Assembly (NCBI GenBank): GCA_965221555.1
Contig: OZ244895.1
Coordinates: 682,001-746,000 of the forward strand
Origin: JAJEAD01 sp965221555
Lineage (GTDB): Bacteria; Pseudomonadota; Gammaproteobacteria; HK1
Length of the DNA stretch: 64,000 bases
Reading direction: 5' to 3'
In this document: one piece after another, positions 34,709 through 42,830 of the stretch
Layout of the letters: each line of letters opens with the position of its first letter
Numbering within the stretch: position 1 is the first letter of the stretch
Made by a program: the position numbers and the translations under genes
The notes under the pieces: generated by a model
Told to the model about the DNA's origin: nothing
Database searches by the model: none
What the model saw: the letters and a program-made list of their open reading frames with translations, nothing else

Positions 34709-35962
34709 TCACACCCCGTGCGGTTCGGATTCCCCACGGTTGCGCGTTTCGTACTTCGCCCCGACCGCCCACAGCAACAGCAGCGCGAGCAGTCCCTCCG
34801 ATCCGGTGACGATCAGCGCGACCGGCGCTCCGAAGGACTCGGCGAGCCAGCCGACGTGCAGGAACCCGATGGGGCCGGTTCCGATGCACAACGTGAGGAC
34901 CCCGAGCACCCGGCTGCGGTACTCCGGCCGTGCGTTCAGGTACGACAGCGTGCTCTGCATGGTGGAGAAGCAGGCGCCCGCGAGTCCGACCGCGAGCAGT
35001 ACCGCGGCGGCGGTGAGGAACGAGGGTACCGGGCCGGTCACGAGGAGCGAGGCGGCCCCGAGACACCCGACGAACGCGAGATAGGCCGTCGTCCCCCACA
35101 GGTAGAGCGGCGCGAAGGCACGGGGTCGCACCGTCACCGCGACAACGATCGCGCCGATGAAAGCGCCGAATCCCTCGGTGCCGCCCAGGAGTCCCACCAT
35201 TGCGGGACTCAGCCCGAGCTGCCCGGAGCCGATGACCGGAATCATCGAGGTGAAGGGGAATCCGAAGAGGTTGAAGACGATGGTGATGCCGAACACCCAG
35301 CGCAGCCGGGCATCGCCCGCGACGAAGCGAATGCCGGAGACCAGATCCCGGACGAATCGCGTGGATAGCGCCGGTCTCGCGGTGGCCGGTATGGGGTTGA
35401 GCGCAATGGCAACGAGGCACGCCGCGAACACGGCGGCGCTCAACAGGAACACGCCCAACAGGCTGAAGGTCTGCAAGACCACGCCCCCCAGCACCGGGCC
35501 GGCCATCCGGGTGGCGTTCGAGGTGGCCGAGTCGAGGCTCATCGTGGCGGCCAGATCGCCGTCGGACAGGTCCCCGAGCAGGCGTCGGCGCACCGGCATG
35601 TCGGTCGCCCAGAAGATGCCACCGATCACCGAGGCCACCGCTACCCAGGGGAATCCGAGGGTGGTGGCGCTCGCCGCAACCGCCATGACCACGGATGTGG
35701 CGAGCGCCAGCCCGATCGAGACGACGAGCAGCAGCTTGCGGCTCACTCGATCCGCAACCACTCCCACAAGGGGACCGCACAGCGCCAGAGGCAGCATCCA
35801 CAGCATCGGCACCAGCGAGACGAGAAGCGGGGAGCCGGTGACCTGGTAGGTGTAGAGCCCAAGCACCAGAAGCTGCAGCCAGCGCACGACACCGGTCAGG
35901 CCGCCGACCATCCACACGACCAGAAAGCGGGGATTGCCGAGCAGGAGACGGCGAGCGCCCAT
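34709..35962 (-). CDS. MFS-family transporter
   Basis: A 417-residue protein with about 12 hydrophobic segments, resembling the EntS/TetV-type exporters in the major facilitator superfamily. The cytoplasmic loop between helices 2 and 3 is GVVADRVSRKLLLVVS (a form of the MFS G-x3-D-R-x-G-R/K motif A). Gly/Ala-rich helices follow, with GSGQLGLSPAMVGLLGGTEGFGAFIGA in the second half. Drug or siderophore export is common in this group; the substrate is unknown. Stands alone; a dispersed repeat copy lies about 190 bases upstream of its start. Confidence 0.85.
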   Translation of the reverse strand: MGARRLLLGNPRFLVVWMVGGLTGVVRWLQLLVLGLYTYQVTGSPLLVSLVPMLWMLPLALCGPLVGVVADRVSRKLLLVVSIGLALATSVVMAVAASATTLGFPWVAVASVIGGIFWATDMPVRRRLLGDLSDGDLAATMSLDSATSNATRMAGPVLGGVVLQTFSLLGVFLLSAAVFAACLVAIALNPIPATARPALSTRFVRDLVSGIRFVAGDARLRWVFGITIVFNLFGFPFTSMIPVIGSGQLGLSPAMVGLLGGTEGFGAFIGAIVVAVTVRPRAFAPLYLWGTTAYLAFVGCLGAASLLVTGPVPSFLTAAAVLLAVGLAGACFSTMQSTLSYLNARPEYRSRVLGVLTLCIGTGPIGFLHVGWLAESFGAPVALIVTGSEGLLALLLLWAVGAKYETRNRGESEPHGV

Positions 35963-36153
35963 CAGGTTACGGCCGCATTCGCATCAGGTTCGATACGCCA
36001 TGTCCTCGAGTCCGGGCAGGTTGCCGTGGTCGGGGTCGGCGAGCATGGTGTTGTCCCCGACCCGCGCGCGGTCGCGCAGCCGCCAAACTCGCTATCCCCC
36101 AAACCTCACCGTCGCTTGTGGCGAAGGCGCCAATAGGCCGAGATTGTGGGGCA
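35963..36153. other. Intergenic with a short leftward remnant frame
   Basis: On the minus strand, reading to a stop at 35984-35986, the frame gives VWRLRDRARVGDNTMLADPDH... and ...LPGLEDMAYRT. It looks protein-like but has no start or family I can name, so I treat it as a possible remnant. No other gene here. Confidence 0.25.
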
Positions 36154-36456
36154 TACGGACTTGACCCGCAGACTTCACCGATTTTTCTACTGCGGACGCC
36201 AATATGCGGGCGCTTGCGGGTCGTATTCCCTCAAGCCGCTTCGACGTAGTGTCGGCTACCTGCTTCGCTTCGCAGTCCCTGCTTCACTTGCAGGCCGGGG
36301 CAAGCCATCCTTGGCTTGCCCGCTCGCCGGGGCGAAGCGCCATCGGCGCTTCGCCTGTTTCCGGCTCGCCCTTCAGCGTCTTTCGGTCCGTGCGCCCCAC
36401 TATCACGGCATCTTGGCGCCCTCGCTACGAAAATCGGTGAATCTTGCGGGTTAAGG
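36154..36456. repeat. Dispersed repeat, fullest copy (A), with terminal inverted repeats and hairpins
   Basis: Ends are imperfect inverted repeats: left TTGACCCGCA at 36161 then TTCACCGATTTTT at 36174, and right GAAAATCGGTGAA ending 36441, then TTGCGGGTTAA. Internal perfect hairpins are GGCGAAGCGC (36331-36340) / GCGCTTCGCC (36346-36355), loop CATCG, and GGGCAAGCC (36298-36306) / GGCTTGCCC (36313-36321), loop ATCCTT. About 270-300 bases long with no coding frame. Its left end reads toward the MFS gene. Partial relatives occur at 17.5, 41.7 and 43.5 kb. MITE-like in form, but the stems look conserved by structure. Confidence 0.75.
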
Positions 36457-36536
36457 ACGCTGAAAACGCCCGCGAGGTGGGGTCCGCAGCAGGAAACCGT
36501 TGATGTCTGCGGGCTGATGGTGGTCGGCCGTCGGGC

Positions 36537-37607
36537 CTACTTGATCTTGCCGCGCGCGAGCACCGGCCAGGTCGCTTCGACCCTGCCTTCCCGGGTTGCC
36601 ACCATCTCGTCGTGCAGGAAGACGGTGGTGTCGCCGTAGCCGACGATCCATTCCAGCTTGTCCCCGACCTTGAGTGTGGTATCGGGCTGGGTGAGGTTGA
36701 CGACCCCGTGCTCGGCGCTCAGTTTTACGGTGTCGACGTGCTCGAGGCCGATGGGGCGCGGGGTCGCGATGTCGATGCTCATTGCCTTGCGCCCGGCGTC
36801 GGTGATGACGCGCCGCGGGGTCGGGCGGCTCGTGACCGTGGACATCACGGTGAGCGCCAAGGGGTGATCCACGCCCCAGCTCTCGTAGAGCACGTCGTTG
36901 AAGATCCCTCCGCCCGCCTGGATCTCGGTGACCCCTGCGATGCCGGCGGTGATGCGGAAGGTGCCGGTGCCGCCGCAGCTCACGATCTCGGCGTCGAGCC
37001 CCGCCTCCCGGCACTTTCGGGCGGTGTCGACGAGGGCGCCGACCGCCTCCTCGCAGCAATGTCGCCGTTCGTCCATCGGCCGGCCGAGACAGTGCGCTTC
37101 CCACGCCATCACCCCGCGGAAGCGAAGCCCCGGGAGCGCGCTCAATTGTCGGGCGAGATCCACGGTGGGCTCCCCCGGAGGAACCCCGGCCCGCTGCATG
37201 CCGTTGTCCACCTCGACGATGACCCGCAGGCGCTTGCCGCGCGCATGCGCCGCCGCGCTCAACTCCTCGCCGTTCGCGATGCTGTCGACGGCGACCATGA
37301 CGTCGGCGCGATCGAGCAGTGCGGCGAGGCGCTTCGCCTTGGGCCGGCCCACCACCTGGTTGGCGATGAGGATGTCCCGGATGCCGGCCTCCGCCATCAC
37401 CTCGGCCTCGCCAAGCTTTGCGCAGGTGATGCCGAGCGCCCCCGCCTCGATCTCCATGCGCGCGATCTCGGGGACCTTCTGGCCCTTGGTGTGGGGCCGC
37501 CAGCCGACTCCGTGCCCGCGGAAGAACGCGGCCATTTCCGCGACGTTGCGCTCGACCCGGTCCAGGTCGACGAGGAGGACGGGGGTATCAAGTTCCTGCT
37601 TGTGCAT
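36537..37607 (-). CDS. D-threonine aldolase-like PLP enzyme (DSD1 family)
   Basis: A 356-residue fold-type III pyridoxal-phosphate enzyme. The PLP lysine lies in GWRPHTKGQKVPEIARME (about residues 35-52), followed by CAKLGEAEVMAEAGIRDILIANQVVG. A second signature VEVDNGMQRAGV matches D-threonine aldolase/D-serine dehydratase relatives, and the C-terminal metal region includes EHGVVNL and a conserved VDHPLALTVMS stretch. Such enzymes cleave D-3-hydroxy amino acids, e.g. D-threonine to glycine and acetaldehyde. It starts 14 bases after the ABC ATPase, so it is the last gene of that import operon and suggests the imported substrate is a D-amino acid or close relative. Confidence 0.87.
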   Translation of the reverse strand: MHKQELDTPVLLVDLDRVERNVAEMAAFFRGHGVGWRPHTKGQKVPEIARMEIEAGALGITCAKLGEAEVMAEAGIRDILIANQVVGRPKAKRLAALLDRADVMVAVDSIANGEELSAAAHARGKRLRVIVEVDNGMQRAGVPPGEPTVDLARQLSALPGLRFRGVMAWEAHCLGRPMDERRHCCEEAVGALVDTARKCREAGLDAEIVSCGGTGTFRITAGIAGVTEIQAGGGIFNDVLYESWGVDHPLALTVMSTVTSRPTPRRVITDAGRKAMSIDIATPRPIGLEHVDTVKLSAEHGVVNLTQPDTTLKVGDKLEWIVGYGDTTVFLHDEMVATREGRVEATWPVLARGKIK

Positions 37608-37621
37608 GGTGTGAACAGTCC

Positions 37622-38368
37622 CTAATCGCCCTCCCAGTGGAGCTGGTTGAGGAAGCGCCGGGTACGTTCGCTGTCGGCGCGCTGGAACATCTTGTCGGGT
37701 GGCCCCTCCTCCAGGATCACGCCCTCGTCGAACATCACCACCCGGTCGGCCACCCGTTCGCCGAACTGCATCTCGTGGGTGACGACGAGCATGGTCATGC
37801 CCTCGTCGGCGAGCTGTTTCATGACCGTGAGCACCTCGCCCACCAGCTCCGGGTCCAGGGCGGAAGTGACCTCGTCGAAGAGCATCACTTTCGGCTCCAT
37901 CGCGAGCGCGCGGGCGATCGCGACGCGCTGCTGCTGGCCACCGGAGAGCTGGCCCGGCTTGACCTCCAGCTTGTCGCTCAGGCCCACCTTGTCCAGCAGT
38001 TGCGCGGCGTGCTCCCGGGCCTGCTCCGCCGACATCCTGAGCACGGTGCGCGGGCCTTCCATCACGTTCTGGACCGCGTTCATGTGGGGGAAGAGGTTGA
38101 ACTGCTGGAAGATCATGCCGATGTTGCGCCGCACCTTGGGGAGGTCGGTACCGGGAGCGGTGATCTCCACGTCTTCGAGGAAGATCCGGCCGCGGTTGGG
38201 CTCCTCGAGGCGGTTGAGGCACTTGAGAAAGGTGCTCTTGCCCGAGCCGCTCGCGCCGATGATGACGACGACCTCCCCGCGTCGGACCTCCATCGAGACC
38301 CCTTTCAATACCTCGAGGTCGTCGAAGCTCTTGTGCAGATCCTCGACACGAACCACAACGTCAACCAT
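37622..38368 (-). CDS. Polar-amino-acid ABC transporter, ATP-binding subunit
   Basis: A 248-residue ABC ATPase of the GlnQ/HisP type. Walker A is IIGASGSGKSTFL (about 36-48), the Q-loop is FQQFNLFPHM, the signature is LSGGQQQRVAIARAL, and Walker B is VMLFDEVTSALDPELVGE, with the switch His in VVTHEMQF. It powers uptake via the two permeases encoded upstream. ATG at 38368 follows the second permease by 18 bases. Confidence 0.95.
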   Translation of the reverse strand: MVDVVVRVEDLHKSFDDLEVLKGVSMEVRRGEVVVIIGASGSGKSTFLKCLNRLEEPNRGRIFLEDVEITAPGTDLPKVRRNIGMIFQQFNLFPHMNAVQNVMEGPRTVLRMSAEQAREHAAQLLDKVGLSDKLEVKPGQLSGGQQQRVAIARALAMEPKVMLFDEVTSALDPELVGEVLTVMKQLADEGMTMLVVTHEMQFGERVADRVVMFDEGVILEEGPPDKMFQRADSERTRRFLNQLHWEGD

Positions 38369-38386
38369 CGTCCTGCGTGCTCCTCG

Positions 38387-39052
38387 TCACTCCCGGGTGC
38401 GGTACTTGTGATAGAGCCAGTTGACTCCGATCGACTGGGGAAAGGTGATTGCGAAGTAGATGAGCGCGCAGACGGTGAAGATCTCCACCGGACGGTAGGT
38501 GTCCACCGCGAGGAAGCGCGCCTGGTACATGAGTTCGGTCACTCCGATCGCGGAGACCAGCGAGGTGTCCTTGAACAGGCTGATCCACATCGTGCCGATC
38601 GGCGGGATCATCCGGGTTATCGCCTGGGGAATCAGGATGCGGCGCATCACCTGGGCATTGGTCATGCCGAGCGCGAGACTCGCCTCGGTCTGCCCGCGTC
38701 CCACCGAGGTGATCCCGGCCCGGTAGATCTCGGCCATGAAGGCCGCGATGTTGAGGCCGAAGGCGACGAGTCCCGAATAGAAGGGCGAGAAGGCGATGCC
38801 GGTGACGAGCGGCAGTACGTAGAACACCCACACGATCTGCACCAGCAGGGGGGTGGTGCGGAAGAGCTCCGTGTAGCAGTACGCGAGGCCGCGAAGCGCT
38901 GCCCACGGGCTGAGGCGTGCGAGCGCGACCACCATGCCGAGGACCGCGCCCGCGAGCATGCTGAGGATGGAGAGCGCAATCGTCAGCCAGATTCCGCTCA
39001 GCATGATGGGGAAGTTCTCCCACACCACATCGAAGTGCCACTGGTATTGCAT
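38387..39052 (-). CDS. Polar-amino-acid ABC transporter, permease subunit 2
   Basis: A 221-residue membrane protein with about five hydrophobic segments and the HisM/GlnP pattern: LFRTTPLLVQIVWVFYVLP and the cytoplasmic EAA loop region EASLALGMTNAQVMRRILIPQAI. It forms the channel with the upstream permease. The start codon is 15 bases after the upstream permease stop. Confidence 0.93.
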   Translation of the reverse strand: MQYQWHFDVVWENFPIMLSGIWLTIALSILSMLAGAVLGMVVALARLSPWAALRGLAYCYTELFRTTPLLVQIVWVFYVLPLVTGIAFSPFYSGLVAFGLNIAAFMAEIYRAGITSVGRGQTEASLALGMTNAQVMRRILIPQAITRMIPPIGTMWISLFKDTSLVSAIGVTELMYQARFLAVDTYRPVEIFTVCALIYFAITFPQSIGVNWLYHKYRTRE

Positions 39053-39067
39053 CGTCCGCGCTTCGCC

Positions 39068-39724
39068 TCAGTCCACCCCGAAGCGCCGGTGGAGGTGGTT
39101 GACGATGAAGGCCTGCGGGATGGTGAGCGCCATGTAGATGATGGCGACCACCGTCAGCACCTCGACGGTGCGCAGGGTGAACGCGGCGAGCGACTGCGCG
39201 CTCCACATGAGATCCTGCAGGGTGACGAGGGAGACGAGCGCGGAGTCCTTGAAGAGGGTGATGAACTGGCTCCCCATCGGGGGGAGCATGCGGGTCACCG
39301 CCTGGGGCAGCACGATCCGGGTCATGACCTGCCGCGGCGTCATGCCGAGCGCGAGCCCCGCGTGACGCTGACCGCTCGCGATGGAGAGGATGCCCGCGCG
39401 GTAGATCTCCGCCAGATACGCGCTCGCGTAAAGGCTGAGCGAGATGGTGCAGGCAATGAAGGGAGTGACCCGAATACCGGTCAGGATGGGGAAGGCGAAG
39501 TACACCCATACGAGCTGGGCGAGCAGCGGGGTGCTGCGGAAGATGTCGATGTACACGCTCGCGATGATGCGCAGCGGCGCGAACGGAGCCATGCGCACGA
39601 GCGCGACCAGCAGCCCGAGGAGGACTGCGATGACCATCGAAAGCGCGGAGACCTTCACCGTGACCACGGCCCCCGCCATCAGGAAGCCGAGGTGCTCGAA
39701 CACGGCGGGGAAGTTCCACTCCAC
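39068..39724 (-). CDS. Polar-amino-acid ABC transporter, permease subunit 1
   Basis: A 218-residue HisQ/GlnP-type permease with about five transmembrane stretches, FRSTPLLAQLVWVYFAFP and the EAA loop HAGLALGMTPRQVMTRIVLPQAV. Paralogous to the next gene in the operon, with which it would form a heterodimer. Preceded by a stable hairpin in the gap after the binding-protein gene. Confidence 0.93.
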   Translation of the reverse strand: MEWNFPAVFEHLGFLMAGAVVTVKVSALSMVIAVLLGLLVALVRMAPFAPLRIIASVYIDIFRSTPLLAQLVWVYFAFPILTGIRVTPFIACTISLSLYASAYLAEIYRAGILSIASGQRHAGLALGMTPRQVMTRIVLPQAVTRMLPPMGSQFITLFKDSALVSLVTLQDLMWSAQSLAAFTLRTVEVLTVVAIIYMALTIPQAFIVNHLHRRFGVD

Positions 39725-39777
39725 GCTCGGGCCTCCTCCTGTGCCCCGCCCGGTGCGGGCGGGGAATCAGTATTGTC

Positions 39778-39819
39778 GCCGACCCCCGGTCCGCACCGTC
39801 ATCCGGACCGGGGGTCGGC
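39778..39819 (-). promoter_or_regulatory. Long perfect stem-loop between binding-protein and permease genes
   Basis: Perfect 16-base arms, GCCGACCCCCGGTCCG at 39778-39793 and CGGACCGGGGGTCGGC at 39804-39819, with a 10-base loop. It lies 21 bases after the binding-protein stop and about 50 bases before the first permease. No U-run follows in either direction. In ABC operons a stem here commonly halts or protects transcript so that the binding protein is made in excess; that role is inferred. Confidence 0.65.
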
Positions 39820-39840
39820 GTTGCGTCGGAACGGGACCGC

Positions 39841-40683
39841 TTACTGCTTGATGTAGCTCGGGTCGCTGTACTTGACCATCGCCGCCTCGATCTGCTGCTG
39901 CATGTCGGCCACGATCGCTTCGAGAAGCGCCTTGAACTCGGGGTCCCCGTAGTTGAAGGCCATCCCGATCGGGAACGGAATGTCGGAGTTGTTGATGCAG
40001 TGCTCCGCGTTCTGCGGAATGATCCGGATCTCGGAGTACTCCGCGGCCATGACGAAGGCCAGCGCATCGTCGATCGGGGCAACGTCGATGCGTCCGGTGA
40101 GCACGTCCTCGATCCGATGGGCGCCGCTCACCTGCTGCACGATGCTGTCGATGGTCGCCTCGGTGTACTTGTCGACGATACCGTGCTCGGTGCCGGTGCC
40201 AGTGTAGGTTCCGATGCGCACGCCCGGCTGATTCATGTCCTCGTAGGTCATGATCGGGCTGTCCTTGAGCACGATGTAGCAGGTGCCGGCCGCGGTCCAG
40301 TTGACGAAGTCGACCACCTTGCGGCGCTTCTCGGTGGCGAAGAGAGGCGCGATGGCGAGCTCGAACTGGTTGCCCTGGATGCCGGCGATGATCACGTCCC
40401 AGCCCGAGGAGATCGGGGTGAGGTTCACGCCGAGCTCCATCGCGACGCGCTGGCCGATCTCGAAGGCGGGACCGAAGTACTGGCCGGTGTTGGGGTCCTG
40501 GCCGAGCCAGGGCGGGGCGATCGCTACGCCCACTCTCAACTCGCCGTTCTCCTTGATCTGATCGACGAGAACGCTCTTGCCCGCCTCGGGGACCATGATT
40601 TCGCCGGCGATGGCGGACGACCCCAGGCCCGCTAGGAGCAGGACGCTGGCGGCGAGGGAGAATCTACGGGTTACAAGCTTCAT
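39841..40683 (-). CDS. Polar-amino-acid ABC transporter, periplasmic substrate-binding protein
   Basis: A 280-residue bacterial extracellular solute-binding protein, family 3. A Sec signal peptide occupies about residues 1-26 (MKLVTRRFSLAASVLLLAGL, cleavage after AIA). Mature domain features are ENGELRVGVAIAPPWLGQDP, AFEIGQRVAMELGVNLTP, the IIAGIQGNQFELAIAPLFATEKRRKVVDF signature of the family, and IGTYTGTGTE. First gene of the operon SBP-permease-permease-ATPase-aldolase. The ligand is likely a small amino acid; the downstream aldolase points to a D-3-hydroxy amino acid. Confidence 0.92.
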   Translation of the reverse strand: MKLVTRRFSLAASVLLLAGLGSSAIAGEIMVPEAGKSVLVDQIKENGELRVGVAIAPPWLGQDPNTGQYFGPAFEIGQRVAMELGVNLTPISSGWDVIIAGIQGNQFELAIAPLFATEKRRKVVDFVNWTAAGTCYIVLKDSPIMTYEDMNQPGVRIGTYTGTGTEHGIVDKYTEATIDSIVQQVSGAHRIEDVLTGRIDVAPIDDALAFVMAAEYSEIRIIPQNAEHCINNSDIPFPIGMAFNYGDPEFKALLEAIVADMQQQIEAAMVKYSDPSYIKQ

Positions 40684-40772
40684 GGCAAGGTCTCCTGCAC
40701 AAGGGGTGTCGGCCCGACGAACTCCTTTGTCGGGACGGACCGACTCGTCTTTAACACAGTGGTCGGGGGGTA

Positions 40773-41666
40773 TCAATTTTGCCGCGTCCGTTGCGTTGCC
40801 CCGCCCGCGGCTTCCGCCCGGAACAGGTAGAGCCCGCTCGCGATGATCAGCACCGCCCCGATCACCACCGCGGGCGCGGGGACGGTGCCGAAGATCAGGA
40901 ACCCGAAGAGGCTCGCCCAGACCATGCTCGTGTACACGAAGGGCGCGACCAGGGTCACCTCGGCGTGCCGATAGGCTTCGATCATGAAGTACTCGGCGAA
41001 GCCGACCAGCATCCCCGCGAGCCCGAGGAGAAGGAGCTGCCGGGTGCTTGGCCACTCCCACCCGAAGGCGATGCTCGCGAAGGAGGCGATCACCACTACG
41101 GCAGTGCCGGCGACGTAGGTCGAGGAGGAGGAGTCCCGGTGGCTCAGATGCCGGGTGATGACCTCGCGCAAGCCGCCGAACACCGCGGCGCCGAGCGGCA
41201 GGAGGAGCACCCAGGTGAAGTGGGGCGTACCCGGGCGCGCCATGACCACGATGCCGGCGAATCCGGTGAGCGCGGCGATGACGCGTCGCGCGTTCAGGCC
41301 TTCGCCGAGAACGATCACCGCCAGCACGAAGGAGAAGAGCGGCGCCGCGAAGAGGATCGCCACCGCGTCGGCGAGCGGCAGGTGGCGCAGACCCGACACG
41401 AAGAGGTACATGCCCCCTGCCGCGAGCAGTCCGCGAAGCACTTGCAGGCGCGGCGAGGCGATCCGGAAAGAGATGCGCCCTCTCTCGCGCCACGCGAAGA
41501 CGAGGCCCAGGCTGAGCGCCGCCGCCGCGCGCAGACAGACGATCTCCCCGATGGGAAGCTCCGTCGCGAGCAGCTTCACCGTCGCGTCGTTGAGCGAAAC
41601 CACGGCGCAGGCCGCGACCATGAATGCGATGCCGGCGATCGCCGAGCGGGGACGGCTGGCGGCCAT
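40773..41666 (-). CDS. DMT-superfamily (EamA) transporter
   Basis: A 297-residue protein of ten predicted membrane helices in two EamA repeats. The first repeat includes LNDATVKLLATELPIGEIVCLRAAAALS and FVSGLRHLPLADAVAILFAAPLFSFVLAVIVLGE; the second, AYRHAEVTLVAPFVYTSMVWASLFGFLIFGTVP. Usually an exporter of amino acids or metabolites. Its ATG (41666-41664) lies within a dispersed repeat end reading ATCGGTGAAACATGG, so the repeat supplies the start codon and leader. Good intact frame. Confidence 0.88.
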   Translation of the reverse strand: MAASRPRSAIAGIAFMVAACAVVSLNDATVKLLATELPIGEIVCLRAAAALSLGLVFAWRERGRISFRIASPRLQVLRGLLAAGGMYLFVSGLRHLPLADAVAILFAAPLFSFVLAVIVLGEGLNARRVIAALTGFAGIVVMARPGTPHFTWVLLLPLGAAVFGGLREVITRHLSHRDSSSSTYVAGTAVVVIASFASIAFGWEWPSTRQLLLLGLAGMLVGFAEYFMIEAYRHAEVTLVAPFVYTSMVWASLFGFLIFGTVPAPAVVIGAVLIIASGLYLFRAEAAGGATQRTRQN

Positions 41667-41880
41667 GTTTCACCGATGCAGGAGAGACAGCGCAATATCT
41701 CACCGGTTTTCCGCTGCGGACGCCAATGTGTTGGCGATCGCGGGCGGTACCGCGTCACGCCCCTTTGACGTAGCGTCGGCTACCTGTGACGCTCCGCGCT
41801 CCATGGGTCAGAGCTATTCGGCCGGGCAGGCCATCCGTGGCTTGCCCGCTTGTCGCTCCGTCCGCGGCTTCGAATCGGGA
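41660..41880 (-). repeat. Dispersed repeat copy B (left part), two successive ends
   Basis: A solo end (ATCGGTGAAACATGG, read leftward) overlaps the DMT start. Then at about 41690-41720 a second end (AAAACCGGTGAGATATTGCG) precedes a stretch parallel to copy A: CTGCGGACGCCAAT, GACGTAGCGTCGGCTACCTG, and the hairpin GGGCAGGCC...GGCTTGCCC (41824-41847), where one base pair is a G-U in RNA terms. It ends against the 3' end of the Crp/Fnr gene. Confidence 0.6.
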
Positions 41881-41896
41881 AGTGTCGCGCTTGCGA

Positions 41897-42592
41897 CTAC
41901 TCCTCGCGATGGACGAAGCGCTGCAGCGCTTCCAGATCCCGGATCCCTACGCTTCGTCCCTCGATGGCGACTCCGTGGTGACGCAGTACCGCCACCGCGC
42001 GCGACAGGGTCTCGGGCTGCATGCCGAGGAGGTTCGCGATCAGTTGCTTCGAATAGGGCAGACGAAAGGAGGCCGATGGCCCGGCCGAGCGCTCGACCGG
42101 GCAGTACCCGAGAAGAAACTCGGCCAGTCTCTGGGGCGTCGTTCGGCAGTGGTGGGATTCGACCCGCTCGATGAAGCGCTGCAGATGTGCGGAGATGTCG
42201 CACAGCATCGCTTCGGAGAATTCGGGACAGTCGTGCAGCAGGTCGATGCAGGAGGCACTGGAGAATGACGCAAGGCGCCCGCCCGTCGCCATCTCCGCCG
42301 TTGCCGGATAGCCGCAGGCCAGGTGCATCGCCAGTTCGGCAAAGGCCTGGCCGGGACCCATGATCTCGATCACCGCCTCCGTGCCATCCGGCTGCAGCCG
42401 ATAAAGCTTCACCCATCCCGACAGGACGACGTAGAAGTGGGTTGCCCGCTCGCCCTGTCGGAAGAGTATGGCCCCCTTCGGGAAGAGGCTTACTTGCGCG
42501 TCACTGAAGACGGAATCTCTGAGCTCGTTCGGCAGTCCTTCGAAGAGTCGAACACCGCACAGGGTGGAACGATCGCATGCCGACAACACCAT
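41897..42592 (-). CDS. Crp/Fnr-family transcriptional regulator
   Basis: A 231-residue regulator. The cyclic-nucleotide-type beta-roll is at about residues 15-120 (LFPKGAILFRQGERATHFYVVLSGWVKLYRLQPDGTEAVIEIMGPGQAFAELAMH), then the dimer helix and a winged helix (SKQLIANLLGMQPETLSRAVAVLRHHGVAIEG, about 173-204). Only two cysteines occur near the N-terminus (SACDRSTLCG), not the four that hold the FNR Fe-S cluster, so it is more like the DNR/NnrR or NarR group. ATG at 42592 with AAGGAA upstream is preferred to the long frame from 42730. Lies beside two FNR-type boxes and the nar genes, so it probably controls them. Confidence 0.88.
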   Translation of the reverse strand: MVLSACDRSTLCGVRLFEGLPNELRDSVFSDAQVSLFPKGAILFRQGERATHFYVVLSGWVKLYRLQPDGTEAVIEIMGPGQAFAELAMHLACGYPATAEMATGGRLASFSSASCIDLLHDCPEFSEAMLCDISAHLQRFIERVESHHCRTTPQRLAEFLLGYCPVERSAGPSASFRLPYSKQLIANLLGMQPETLSRAVAVLRHHGVAIEGRSVGIRDLEALQRFVHREE

Positions 42593-42779
42593 CTTGTCAT
42601 TTCCTTGCTGCCGTCGTTTCCAACGGTCATCAGGAGGACGCCGGTACCCATCCCACCGTGAGCCACCTGAATCGGGGTCATGCTCGCTGCAATGTCTCCT
42701 GGCGGGGCGACAGCCCACCCTGGCAATCATGCGGAGGGGCGCGCGGGGTGATTCAGCATACCTCCACTTTGGTCACGTT

Positions 42780-42830
42780 GGCGTGCGCAACAGGAAATCG
42801 GTGAAACGTCGCGGCTAGAGACGCCAGCGT
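42780..42830 (+). repeat. Dispersed repeat end overlapping EF-hand gene 3' end
   Basis: AGGAAATCGGTGAAACGTCG, then CGGCTAGAGACGCC. The stop codon of the leftward EF-hand gene (42815-42817) lies inside it. With the left end at 41.7 kb this frames the Crp/Fnr gene, but the two may be independent copies. Confidence 0.55.

Noticed and set aside
36161..36454. CRISPR array or transposon in the hairpin-rich repeat
   Set aside because: No regularly spaced identical repeats and no transposase; the repeat is a single non-coding element.
37637..39856. 739-codon rightward frame across the ABC operon
   Set aside because: Histidine/aspartate/arginine-rich antisense shadow of three ABC genes with clear motifs on the other strand.
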